The notes beneath the pieces were generated by a model, which saw nothing but the letters and a program-made list of their open reading frames with translations, did not search any database and was not told the DNA's origin. Positions 7,199 through 16,108 of a stretch of 56,812 nt of DNA are shown piece by piece (positions within the stretch are counted from its first letter, which is position 1; each line of letters starts with the position of its first letter). The position numbers and the translations under genes are program-made. Location of the stretch: the NCBI GenBank assembly GCA_944380765.1, contig CALWIO010000011.1, positions 1-56,812 on the forward strand. The letters run 5' to 3'. The stretch is from an uncultured Clostridia bacterium. GTDB lineage: Bacteria; Bacillota; Clostridia; Oscillospirales; Acutalibacteraceae.

Positions 7199-8323
7199 TT
7201 ATTGCTCGCTCTGAGCAAAGCCGCGGGTGTAAGCGTCCGTCAGTTCCTGAGAAAACCACACGCCGTTCTGCCTGTCATAAAGTCCGTAATTTTCGGCTCC
7301 GACCTCGTTGTATCCGTTATCCCAGACCATACAGGGTATATTATATGACGCCGCAAGGGCGGTATAGTAGCCTGCCCACTCGCACCTGTCCTCAATATTG
7401 CCCTTATTGGTAACTCCGAATTCGCCTATTATAACCGGTATGCCTTTTTTTAAGAACAGCTTGTCGATATTTTTAAACAGCTTGTCAAGCTCTTTTTTAT
7501 CGTCCTGCGTAAAGTCGGTTCCGCCGTCAATATTCATGGCGAAATCATACGGAGCGTAGGCGTGTATTGACACGATTATTCTGCTGTCCTCGGGCAGCTC
7601 CATCTCTTTTAATATGCTTATATCAGAGGTTGCGGCATAGCTCGGAACAAGTATAAAGCGCTTTTCGTTATTGCCGCCGGAAGCTCGGATTGCCGAAACG
7701 ATTTCCCGGTTAAGCTCATATACAACTTCGCGCTCCTCGCTCGTGCCGCCCATCTATTCAAGCTCGCTGCCTACCGCGCGCGGCTCGTTGAGCGTTTCAA
7801 AAAGCAGTTTCTCGTCATAATCCTTAAACTCCGCGGCAATCTGAGTCCAAAGAGTTTTCATGGTTTCTATGCTTTCCTTTTTCACTTCTTCGCTCTGCGC
7901 GCTCTCTCCTATTTTATAAAGCTCGTTGTCGTGATGAGAGTTGAGAACTACAAACATACCGTTGCCGTAAGCGTAATCCACAACCTCTTTCACCCTCGTC
8001 AGCCAGTCCTTGTCAATATTATTATCGCCGTCGATATGCTTTGACCAGGTCACGGGAATACGGATAGTGTCAAATCCCGCTTCCTTGATGTCCAAAATCA
8101 TTTTTTTCGTGGTTTTCGGGTTTCCCCAGGCAATTTCGGTATCCAGCCCCTCGCCGTCAAAGGTGTCAAGGGTGTTGCCGAGATTCCAGCCGATTTTCAT
8201 TTTGCTCACCGCCTGCAAGGTTTCTTCGTCAATTTTCACTTTGTTCAAATGACTGCACCCTCCCGCGGCAAACACAACCGAAAGCGCTAAAATAAGGCAC
8301 ACGGCTTTTTTTAATATTTTCAT
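7199..8323 (-). pseudogene. GH5 family endoglucanase (cellulase), interrupted by an in-frame TAG
   Basis: Two adjacent frames (8323-7754 and 7753-7199) form one GH5 enzyme split by a single TAG codon. The first part has a lipoprotein-like signal (hydrophobic stretch then GGCS, Cys23), the GH5 N-terminal IGWNLGNTLD motif, and the acid/base in LNEPR (Glu180). The second part has IHAYAPYDF and the nucleophile in IIGEFG. At the break the order GSELE-stop-MGGTSEER suggests TAG replaced TGG (Trp), commonly found there in GH5. Both catalytic Glu are present but on separate halves, so activity would need readthrough. Automatic annotation may show two CDS. Confidence 0.85.
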
Positions 8324-8342
8324 AGTACCGCCCCTTAACCGG

Positions 8343-8371
8343 ATTATAACAAATTATTCCTTAGTATTCAA
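8343..8371 (-). promoter_or_regulatory. Promoter of the GH5 gene
   Basis: On the minus strand TTGAAT (8366-8371), a 17-bp spacer and TATAAT (8343-8348), 20 bp ahead of the GH5 ATG. It lies just outside the left att repeat. Confidence 0.78.
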
Positions 8372-8410
8372 GCGGCAGGCTGCGGCTTTTAACGGAAGAA
8401 AAAACAAATT

Positions 8411-8492
8411 AAAAAATACCGCGCAAAGCGAACGCTTTACGCGGTAGTGGAGCTACTGGTCGGACTCGAACCGACGGCCTGCGCATTACGAA
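8411..8492. repeat. Left att copy (82-bp direct repeat of tRNA-Thr 3' half plus terminator)
   Basis: This 82-bp block is identical base for base to 22846-22927. It holds the tRNA terminator (8411-8447) and the 3' part of tRNA-Thr from CCA (8448-8450) to the anticodon loop, where identity stops (8492/8493). The tRNA 5' half is absent, so this is a non-functional tRNA fragment left by site-specific integration at the anticodon loop. Confidence 0.92.
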
Positions 8493-8658
8493 ACGCAAGT
8501 GGTTTACTAAAATAAGCCCTTTTTAACGCTTTTAAGGCGTTTTAAGTATAAATTACTTCAAAATAATTTCATTTAGCAATCTGTAATGCCACCGCTTTCC
8601 AATCATAAGTGGTCAATAAGTGGTCGTGTAAAGATACATTAACAAAACATATGCATCA
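8493..8658. other. Non-coding left end of the island with integrase arm-type repeats
   Basis: No coding frame is seen. Two abutting 11-bp repeats ATAAGTGGTCA and ATAAGTGGTCG occupy 8605-8626, and a related GCAAGTGGTTT lies at 8495-8505 beside the att core. A weak hairpin (AACGC/GCGTT) is near 8526-8542. Similar GTGGTC motifs occur at the other island end. Such arm sites usually bind a tyrosine integrase. Confidence 0.5.
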
Positions 8659-9879
8659 TTATTTTTTACTTTGATTTTTTCTGTATTGTGTAGGAGTAGT
8701 GTTATAAACTTTTTTAAAAACCTTTACAAAATAGTTATTATCATCATAGCCAACATAGCTTCCTATTTCTTGTACCGGAAAATTTGTTTGGGACAGAAAT
8801 TCCGCGGCTTTTTTGCATCTTTGAGTTGTTATATATTCATTTACAGTTAAACCGGTTTCATTTTTAAATAACTTGCAAAAATTTGAAACAGACATATCTA
8901 CCTGTTTTGCAAGATTATTTATTTTTAACTCGTCACTTAAATGAGAAATAATGTATTCAAGCGTTCTCACAACAGGCAAAGAATAATTTGAATATTTTAA
9001 TTGATGTTCACGAACAGCCTTTGTTAATTCAAGTATCATTTTTTTTGAGTACTCTTTTTGCCTGTCTATCGTTACAGCTGAATCTGCTAACTGCGCATAG
9101 CGCTGAGTAATTTCATCAATAGTTACAACAGAAAGTCCACTGCTCTCTGCTGCTTTTCTTGCAAGAGTACGGAGTATGGCAAAACTAACAGCTGGATTTA
9201 TATATGATGTATTTGATTTCAAAAAACCTGAATTTTGTGCATTATCAAGCATTAAGTGCTGCATAGCAATAACATTTTCAACATCTCCCATTCTAATCAA
9301 ATGTTCAAATGCTCTTTCGCTGTCATATCTTCTGTAAATACTGCTGTAATTTTTGTCGTCATAGTTGATATTAGAGTTGATATTTTTAATATTGTTGTTG
9401 TTAATGAAGAAGTCACTTTCAAGCCTTTTATATAAAAATTCAGCAGTTGAAGGGTTAAAAGCGTAAATGCACGAATTAATTATTGAATATAACTGATTGT
9501 GATAAATCAAAGACAGCGAGTTGCGATATAATTTTAGTGACAATGAATATGCAGAAGGAAGATGATACTCTATCAACAAATTATCAATTTCTTGTTGTGA
9601 ATATTCTTCTCTTACATATGGTCCCACTAAATATATTTCATTCTCGAAGTTAAATATAGATATATAGACATTGATGTCATCTGCGATTTCGTAGATGACA
9701 TTTTTTTCTACATCAGAAATAATGTTAAGAAGAATTTCTTTAGTAAACATAGGCTGCAAGTTTTCGTCAAAACAATACTCATTTTCAAATTGTTCTAACT
9801 GTTCGTCTTTATTATAGAGTTTAAGCACAGGAGTTTTCAGCAGTACATGCAACAACCTTTCAAACAAGTTTGAGTCCAT
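8659..9879 (-). CDS. AraC family transcriptional regulator
   Basis: A 406-residue regulator. The C-terminal about 100 residues form a two-HTH AraC domain: INNLAKQVDMSVSNFCKLFK, then IGSYVGYDDNNYFVKVFKK and the family ending TPTQYRK. The long N-terminal part has no motif I recognise and is presumably the sensor. The gene is AT-rich like the rest of the island. It is divergent from the GPH symporter gene (142-bp gap), the usual arrangement for a local activator of a sugar operon, so it probably responds to rhamnose or a rhamnoside and activates the genes at 10022-22132. Confidence 0.88.
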   Translation of the reverse strand: MDSNLFERLLHVLLKTPVLKLYNKDEQLEQFENEYCFDENLQPMFTKEILLNIISDVEKNVIYEIADDINVYISIFNFENEIYLVGPYVREEYSQQEIDNLLIEYHLPSAYSLSLKLYRNSLSLIYHNQLYSIINSCIYAFNPSTAEFLYKRLESDFFINNNNIKNINSNINYDDKNYSSIYRRYDSERAFEHLIRMGDVENVIAMQHLMLDNAQNSGFLKSNTSYINPAVSFAILRTLARKAAESSGLSVVTIDEITQRYAQLADSAVTIDRQKEYSKKMILELTKAVREHQLKYSNYSLPVVRTLEYIISHLSDELKINNLAKQVDMSVSNFCKLFKNETGLTVNEYITTQRCKKAAEFLSQTNFPVQEIGSYVGYDDNNYFVKVFKKVYNTTPTQYRKNQSKK

Positions 9880-10021
9880 AATAATACCTCGAGAGACAAA
9901 AATATGATAATATTTTGCTATATTTAATAATATATTTCTATTTATTTCTTTTTTTCAATGATACACTAAATACAACCAAAAAGCAAGTTTTCATTAAACA
10001 ATTTGAAAGGGAGTAAAAATT
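9880..10021. promoter_or_regulatory. Divergent control region between araC-type gene and rhamnoside operon
   Basis: A 142-bp, very AT-rich gap between divergent starts. The symporter has GAAAGGGAG before its ATG and the regulator has GAGG. Several TA-rich -10-like hexamers occur but no convincing -35/-10 pair, which fits an activator-dependent promoter. No clear AraC direct repeat could be fixed by eye. Confidence 0.4.
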
Positions 10022-11578
10022 ATGCAAGAAAAAAACACAAAGCCGTCACCTGTTTACAGCAGGGCGAAAACTTGGCAAATCGCATTAACAACAATGACCG
10101 GTATAGGTCAAATGGTGTTTTATGTACTAATGACATCAGCTACATACATTGGTAATGCAAATTTCGGTATACTTGTTGCCGTTACAGGAGTAATCATTAC
10201 ATTTTCGAGATTATTCGATGGTATTACAGACCCGATTATTGCACTGGTAATGGAAAGATTTAAGAGCAAACACGGCAAAATAAGATTCTTCACAATGATT
10301 GGCTGGGCGACCATGTCAGTTGCAACTACACTTATGTGCAATATTGGACCAAAACTCCATCTTGAAGGTGCATTAGGAATAGCTTTTTTTGTCCTTTGCT
10401 ATGTGATTTATATTATTGGTTATACATTTTGCAGTATCTCAGGACAAATCAATGCAAATGTTTTAACTAACGATCCTAAACAGAGACCTACCATTTCGGT
10501 TTGGAATACGGCATATTCTTATTTAGCACCAATGATTATGTCTGTTGTTTCAATGTCTGTTATTCTTCCAAAATTCAACAACATTCAGTCTACTCAATAT
10601 TTTGAAACTCTCAACATCGTAGTTGTCGCAGTTTCGTTTGTATTTTATCTTCTGTCCTGTATAGGTGTTTCAAAATTTGACAAGCCTGAAAACTTTGAAA
10701 ACATTAAAATAGGAAAAGATAAAGAAGAAAAACCGTCTTTCAAAGATATGGTTAATCTCATTAAGAGTAATAAGGAATTACAGCGCTATATTATTGCAGC
10801 CGGCAGTGACAAACTTGCTCAAACTATCGGTTCGGCATCTGTTGTATCAACAATGCTTTTCGGTATAATCGTAGGTTCTATGTCACTCTCATCAATTCTT
10901 TCTGCCATAGCTATGCTTCCGTCAATAATATTTGCAGTTATTGGCTCAAAAATTGCAGGTAAAAAAGGCAGCTTAAAGGTTATGGTTGACTGGTCAAAAA
11001 TTTGTATTGTTGTTAACATAATTTATGCAGCATTTATTTTGTTTGCTCCTGCCTCTATGATAGGCGATTTGATGAATAAGAAGGCATCATCAGTAGTTTT
11101 GGCTGTAATTATCGCAATTGTATTTTTACTTTTAAATTTTGCGGTAAACGCAACTAAAATGGTTGTAAGTGTGGCAACAAATTCACTTCGTATGGACATA
11201 GTTGACTATGAGTTTGCCCGTACAGGCAAATATATGCCTGCTGCTGTATCAGCAACATATAGCTTTGTAGATAAGATAATATCCTCATTCGGTGCGTTCA
11301 TTGCCACTTCAATGATCGGCTTGATTGGTTATACAACAACTGTGCCTCAGCAAGGCGATCCTCTTACTGTAGGTGTAAAAGTTATTACTGTTGTACTTCT
11401 TATAGGCTTCCCGATAATCGGCTGGATTTGCACAATTTTAGCAATGAAAAAGAGCAATCTTACATTTGAAAAAATGGAAGAAGTTCAGACAAACATAGCA
11501 TACAAAAAATCTAAGTCATCAGAGGAAAACAAAAACGAAATAGTTGAAGAAACAGTAACAGAATTTACTGAAGAGTAA
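10022..11578 (+). CDS. GPH family glycoside/cation symporter (MFS superfamily)
   Basis: A 518-residue, roughly 12-helix transporter. The early motif FSRLFDGITDPIIALVMERF is the signature of glycoside-pentoside-hexuronide:cation symporters (MelB/XynP type), with a second segment near SLRMDIVDYEFARTG. The C-terminal tail is charged and cytoplasmic (ESSEENKNE type). It opens the island operon. The substrate is inferred, not seen: most likely a rhamnosylated glycoside that the downstream cytoplasmic GH2, GH1 and GH78 enzymes then cleave. None of those hydrolases has a signal peptide, so cleavage after import fits. Confidence 0.87.
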   Translation: MQEKNTKPSPVYSRAKTWQIALTTMTGIGQMVFYVLMTSATYIGNANFGILVAVTGVIITFSRLFDGITDPIIALVMERFKSKHGKIRFFTMIGWATMSVATTLMCNIGPKLHLEGALGIAFFVLCYVIYIIGYTFCSISGQINANVLTNDPKQRPTISVWNTAYSYLAPMIMSVVSMSVILPKFNNIQSTQYFETLNIVVVAVSFVFYLLSCIGVSKFDKPENFENIKIGKDKEEKPSFKDMVNLIKSNKELQRYIIAAGSDKLAQTIGSASVVSTMLFGIIVGSMSLSSILSAIAMLPSIIFAVIGSKIAGKKGSLKVMVDWSKICIVVNIIYAAFILFAPASMIGDLMNKKASSVVLAVIIAIVFLLLNFAVNATKMVVSVATNSLRMDIVDYEFARTGKYMPAAVSATYSFVDKIISSFGAFIATSMIGLIGYTTTVPQQGDPLTVGVKVITVVLLIGFPIIGWICTILAMKKSNLTFEKMEEVQTNIAYKKSKSSEENKNEIVEETVTEFTEE

Positions 11579-11659
11579 TTTTGATTTTATTAATTTTATG
11601 AATATAGATAATTTTTCATAAAGAAATTGTCTGTCATTAATTTACTATCAGGAGCATAT

Positions 11660-13870
11660 ATGAGAAAAACAATAAACTTTAATGGAAATTGGAGTTTTAC
11701 TAAAGAAGGAAAAACAGAAAAGGTAAACATTCCGCATACCTGGAATGCTGTTGACGGTCAGACAGGACCTGAACAATATTACAGAGGCATATGTACATAT
11801 GAAAAATCATTTGCCAAGCCTCTAATTGAAAGCAATGAGCGTTGCTATATCGAATTTAATGGTGTAAATTCGTCCTGTACTGTTTTACTGAACGATGTAA
11901 AAATAGCAGAACATAACGGGGGCTATTCTACTTTCAGGAGTGATATTACCGATCATCTTAAGAATGAAAACAGTTTAAAGGTATTTGTCGATAATTCACC
12001 TAACGATAAGGTATATCCCCAAAGGGCTGATTTTACATTTTATGGCGGTATTTACAGAGATGTAAACCTTATTATTGTAAATGAAAATCATTTCGATTTG
12101 GATTATTATGGCGGTAAGGGATTATATGTAACTCCAAAAATCGAAGGCGATAACGCCATTGTTGGGATAGAGGCATATTTTACAGGTAACGCAGACGAAG
12201 TAGTTGTTTCTATTGATTCTGTCGGCGAAACCGTTTTGTATCCCACATATGAAAATAATAAAGGAAAAGTAAAAGGTTCAATAGAAATAAAAAATGTTCA
12301 TCTGTGGAACGGTTTGGCAGACCCTTATCTTTATAATATTACAGCAACCTTAATAAAAGACAAACAACCTGTTGACAGAATTTATGACAGGTTCGGTGTA
12401 AGGGAATACTATGTTGACAGCGAAAAAGGCTTTTTCCTAAATGGAAAAAGCTATCCTCTACACGGTGTATCAAGGCATCAGGACAGAGCCGGTGTTGGAA
12501 ATGCTTTAACAAAGGAAATGCATAAGAATGATATGGATATAATTCTCTCAATGGGAGCAAATTCCATAAGACTTGCACACTATCAGCACGACAACTATTT
12601 TTATGAATTATGTGATGAAAAAGGTGTAATCGTTTGGGCTGAAATACCATATATCACTATTCATATGCCTACTGCAAGAGAAAACACCATTTCTCAAATG
12701 AAGGAATTAATTACGCAAAACTATAATCACCCGTCTATTATTTGTTGGGCATTGTCTAACGAGATAACATTACAGGGCGTAACAGATGACTTAATTGAAA
12801 ATCATAAAATACTTAATGATTTGGTTCACGAAATGGATAAAAGCCGATTATCCGCCATGGCAAATTTATTTATGCTTGAAACTGATTCTCCTCTCATAAC
12901 CCTGCCTGATTTAAGAGGCTATAATTTATATTATGGCTGGTATGTGGGAGAAATGGAAGACAATGACACATGGTTTGATGATTTTCACAAAGAACATCCC
13001 GATGTTGCCATTGGTTTAACAGAATATGGGGCAGATTCCGTTATTGATTTACAATCACCAAAGCCTGAAAAGGGCGATTTTACAGAAAGCTATCAAGCCG
13101 TTTACCATGAACATATGCTTGAAATGTTTTCTACACGACCATACATATGGGGTACCTATTGCTGGAATATGTTTGAATTTGCGGCAGCGGGAAGAAATGA
13201 AGCCGGAGATCCCGGAAAAAACCATAAAGGTCTTGTTACATTTGACCGCAAAGAAAAAAAGGATGCTTTTTATATCTACAAGGCTTGGTGGTCAGAAGAA
13301 CCGTTTGTGCACATTTGCTCAAAGCGTTATCATGACAGAATTGAGCCGATTACGGAAGTAAAAGTATATTCGAACCAAAACGAAGTTACTCTGTTCGTTG
13401 ACGGAGAAGAATTTGAAACAAAGCACGGCAAACATATTTTCAAATTCAATGTGCCTATTAACGGTATTCACAAAATCATTGTCAAATCTAACGGTTTAGT
13501 TGATCAGGCTGAAATACAAAAGGTATCTACTCCGAATCCAAAGTATTTTGCTTCACCGGAAAAGGTTAAAAACTGGTTCGACAAGACCGAAGAGTCCGAG
13601 CCGGCAGATAGTAACTATCTTTCTCTTTCAAGCACAATGGCTGAAATTCAAAGTACTGATGAAGGTAAAGCGCTGCTTGACGCAATGATGCAAAATTTAG
13701 GAAGCAAAATGGCAGGCGGAATGGGAAAAGGAGTTAAAATTCCTAAATCTATGATGGCTGTTGTTGCCCGTCAACCCATTAGTAAACTGTTAACCCAAGC
13801 AGGCATAGACTTAAGCAGCAACGAAGCAAAGCAATTAGCTCAGGCCCTTTCAAAAATAAAGAAGGCATAG
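11660..13870 (+). CDS. Glycoside hydrolase family 2 (beta-galactosidase/glucuronidase-like)
   Basis: A 736-residue GH2 enzyme. The N-terminal jelly-roll domain (NWSFTKEG, NIPHTWNAVDG, FYGGIYRDVNL) is followed by an Ig-like domain and a TIM barrel with HGVSRHQDR, the acid/base in ALSNEI (Glu368) and the nucleophile in LTEYGAD (Glu455). A C-terminal extension of about 85 residues is rich in Met/Gly/Lys. The start is the ATG at 11660 with GGAG upstream; an earlier in-frame TTG at 11627 lacks a ribosome site. There is no signal peptide. It ends in TAG, which shows that TAG is a real stop here. The host rhamnoside cluster has no counterpart. Confidence 0.87.
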   Translation: MRKTINFNGNWSFTKEGKTEKVNIPHTWNAVDGQTGPEQYYRGICTYEKSFAKPLIESNERCYIEFNGVNSSCTVLLNDVKIAEHNGGYSTFRSDITDHLKNENSLKVFVDNSPNDKVYPQRADFTFYGGIYRDVNLIIVNENHFDLDYYGGKGLYVTPKIEGDNAIVGIEAYFTGNADEVVVSIDSVGETVLYPTYENNKGKVKGSIEIKNVHLWNGLADPYLYNITATLIKDKQPVDRIYDRFGVREYYVDSEKGFFLNGKSYPLHGVSRHQDRAGVGNALTKEMHKNDMDIILSMGANSIRLAHYQHDNYFYELCDEKGVIVWAEIPYITIHMPTARENTISQMKELITQNYNHPSIICWALSNEITLQGVTDDLIENHKILNDLVHEMDKSRLSAMANLFMLETDSPLITLPDLRGYNLYYGWYVGEMEDNDTWFDDFHKEHPDVAIGLTEYGADSVIDLQSPKPEKGDFTESYQAVYHEHMLEMFSTRPYIWGTYCWNMFEFAAAGRNEAGDPGKNHKGLVTFDRKEKKDAFYIYKAWWSEEPFVHICSKRYHDRIEPITEVKVYSNQNEVTLFVDGEEFETKHGKHIFKFNVPINGIHKIIVKSNGLVDQAEIQKVSTPNPKYFASPEKVKNWFDKTEESEPADSNYLSLSSTMAEIQSTDEGKALLDAMMQNLGSKMAGGMGKGVKIPKSMMAVVARQPISKLLTQAGIDLSSNEAKQLAQALSKIKKA

Positions 13871-13881
13871 GAGAATTATTT

Positions 13882-15210
13882 ATGAAAAAGTTTAGTAAAG
13901 ATTTTTTACTTGGCGCCGCAACATCAGCACATCAGGTAGAGGGAAATAATATATATTCTGATTATTGGGCAATGGAACAAATGAAAAATTCCCAATTTGT
14001 TGAACCCAGCGGTAAGGCGGTAGACCATTATAACAGATACGAAGAAGATATAAAAATGCTTTCTGATGCAGGTCTTAATGCATATCGTTTTTCTGTTGAA
14101 TGGGCAAGGATAGAGCCGCAAAAAGGAAAATTTGACAAAAAAGAAATGCAGCACTACAAAGATGTAATTGCCTGCTGTAAAAAGTACGGTGTTGAACCCA
14201 TTATAACATTGCATCATTTTACTTCACCGAAATGGTTAATAGAAATGGGCGGATGGGAAAACGAAGAAGTTGTAGAACTATTTGCAAATTACACAAGATA
14301 TGTCGTTGAAAATATTAAGGATGATGTTAATTATATATGCACCATAAATGAAGCTAATATGCGGCTTCAGGTTAAATCGCTTATGGAACGCTTTATGAAA
14401 CAAATGATGGCTAAAGCTGGAGGCAATTCACCCATAATTCAAAAAGCTGAACAAAATGACAATTCTAATGATATGGAAGGTCAGCTTCAGGTAGGTTTAA
14501 ATCTTTCAAATCCGATGGAGAAAATGAAATTGGCAGCCATTGAAAATATGCAGGTGTTCGGGGATATGAACCCGCATACTTTTGTTTCGGCAGCAGGTGA
14601 AAACGGAGATGAAATAGTTATAAAAGCCCACAAAGCAGCAAAAAATGTAATTAAATCAATCAATCCAAAAATAAATGTAGGAATTACTTTATCACTTCAC
14701 GATATTCAATGTGTAGAAGGCGGAGAAGAAAAGGCAAAGAAAAATTGGGACGAAGAATTCGGACATTATGTCGAGTACATAAAAGATGATGATTTCTTTG
14801 GGCTTCAAAACTACACAAGGACGGTTTATGACAAAGACGGAATAGTACCGGTTGAAAACGGAATCCCAATGACTCAAATGGATTACGAAATATATCCTGA
14901 AGCTTTGGAACATGTTATTCGCAGAGTTAATAAAGAAATGCCAAATGTTCCGATAATTGTAACTGAAAACGGAATTGCTGTTGATGATGATAATATAAGA
15001 TGTGATTTTATTGACAAAGCAATAAGCGGGGTTCAGTCTTGTCAGCAGGACGGAATAAATATTTTAGGCTACTGTTATTGGTCACTGCTTGATAATTTTG
15101 AATGGCAAAAAGGTTTTGCTCTTACATTCGGACTTTGCGAGGTTAACCGCTCAACATATGAAAGAACACCTAAAAACAGCCTGACTCATCTCGGAAAATA
15201 CGCAGGCTAA
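13882..15210 (+). CDS. Glycoside hydrolase family 1 beta-glucosidase-type
   Basis: A 442-residue cytoplasmic GH1 enzyme. It has the N-terminal signature FLLGAATSAHQVEG, the acid/base in TINEAN (Glu157; usual motif TLNEP, so the Pro is replaced) and the nucleophile in VTENGI (Glu362), then YWSLLDNFEWQKGF. An insertion of about 60 residues after the acid/base (KSLMERFMKQMM region) is not usual for GH1 and may change the aglycone site. It is 11 bp after the GH2 gene, with GGAG before the ATG. It would remove the glucose left after derhamnosylation. Only the fold family is certain. Confidence 0.87.
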   Translation: MKKFSKDFLLGAATSAHQVEGNNIYSDYWAMEQMKNSQFVEPSGKAVDHYNRYEEDIKMLSDAGLNAYRFSVEWARIEPQKGKFDKKEMQHYKDVIACCKKYGVEPIITLHHFTSPKWLIEMGGWENEEVVELFANYTRYVVENIKDDVNYICTINEANMRLQVKSLMERFMKQMMAKAGGNSPIIQKAEQNDNSNDMEGQLQVGLNLSNPMEKMKLAAIENMQVFGDMNPHTFVSAAGENGDEIVIKAHKAAKNVIKSINPKINVGITLSLHDIQCVEGGEEKAKKNWDEEFGHYVEYIKDDDFFGLQNYTRTVYDKDGIVPVENGIPMTQMDYEIYPEALEHVIRRVNKEMPNVPIIVTENGIAVDDDNIRCDFIDKAISGVQSCQQDGINILGYCYWSLLDNFEWQKGFALTFGLCEVNRSTYERTPKNSLTHLGKYAG

Positions 15211-15229
15211 TTAAAGAAGAGGAATTTAA

Positions 15230-16096
15230 ATGATAAAAAAAGCAGTTCAGCAAATTATGATAGGCTCGGTGTGCAAACACGAGGAAAGCACTTTAAATGT
15301 GTTAAACTCTATTAAGTCGGCAGGCTATGACTCTATTGAATTAAATGGATTTATGATAAAGCCCACACCGTTTATAGTAAGAGTGCTTACAAAAGCCGCC
15401 GGTATGCCTACAGGTTCAGCAGGAAAATTTGATTGGAAATCCCTTGTTAAAGAATCTGGACTTGAAGTTTGCGGTATTCACGAAGATTTAGGAAGCATTG
15501 AAAATAATATTGATTCGGTTATAAATGATGCACATTCATTTAACACAAAAAATATTGTTGTTACAGGAATGTATCGCTTTGCCTATAACGATAAAAATGA
15601 AGTTAAGAACCTGGCGCAGCGTCTTAATAAAGCAGGCGAAGAGTTAAAAAAGAATGACATAAGCCTGCTCTATCATAACCACAATGTTGAATTTGTTCAT
15701 TTTGACAATCAGCAAAGTGAATACCTTCAAAACTGCCCGTATTCACTACTGATAAACGAAACAAACGAAGAATATGTGAACTTTGAGTTTGACTCGTACT
15801 GGGCTTGCGATGCAGGTGTTAATCCACTTGATATAATGAATATACTTTCAAGCAGAATGAGATGCTATCATATTACCGATAGGGGCTCAAGACTTACTTC
15901 TGCATCTATGACCCCAATAATAAAAAATGACAGTATGGAGCTTGGCTGCGGCAATATGAATATAGCTTCACTGATTGAGAAAGCAAAATCCTGCAATACC
16001 GAAGCAATTATACTTGAAAGTCACAAGAATTGGATAGATAAAAATCCAATTAAATCACTTGAATTATCAGCAAAATATCTAAATTCAAAGATATAA
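15230..16096 (+). CDS. Sugar phosphate isomerase/epimerase family protein (TIM barrel)
   Basis: A 288-residue AP-endonuclease-2-like TIM barrel. Recognisable parts are GYDSIELNGF, GLEVCGIHEDL, LLYHNHNVEF and FDSYWACDAGVNP, with His, Asp and Glu residues placed like the metal ligands of the xylose isomerase-like superfamily. It lies 19 bp after the GH1 gene and 12 bp before the rhamnosidase, so it is part of the operon. The host-like cluster lacks it. It may act on a sugar or oxidised sugar released by the GH2/GH1 enzymes; the exact reaction is unknown. Confidence 0.78.
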   Translation: MIKKAVQQIMIGSVCKHEESTLNVLNSIKSAGYDSIELNGFMIKPTPFIVRVLTKAAGMPTGSAGKFDWKSLVKESGLEVCGIHEDLGSIENNIDSVINDAHSFNTKNIVVTGMYRFAYNDKNEVKNLAQRLNKAGEELKKNDISLLYHNHNVEFVHFDNQQSEYLQNCPYSLLINETNEEYVNFEFDSYWACDAGVNPLDIMNILSSRMRCYHITDRGSRLTSASMTPIIKNDSMELGCGNMNIASLIEKAKSCNTEAIILESHKNWIDKNPIKSLELSAKYLNSKI

Positions 16097-16108
16097 TCGG
16101 AGGATGTT

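Noticed and set aside
7199..8323. TAG recoding (amber read as an amino acid) to explain the GH5 interruption
   Set aside because: The GH2 gene at 11660-13870 ends in TAG directly before a ribosome site and the next gene, so TAG behaves as a normal stop; no suppressor tRNA or Pyl system is seen.
15230..16096. C-glycoside deglycosidase alpha subunit
   Set aside because: The protein has the same TIM-barrel superfamily, but no small beta-subunit gene (DUF6379-type) or partner oxidoreductase lies beside it.
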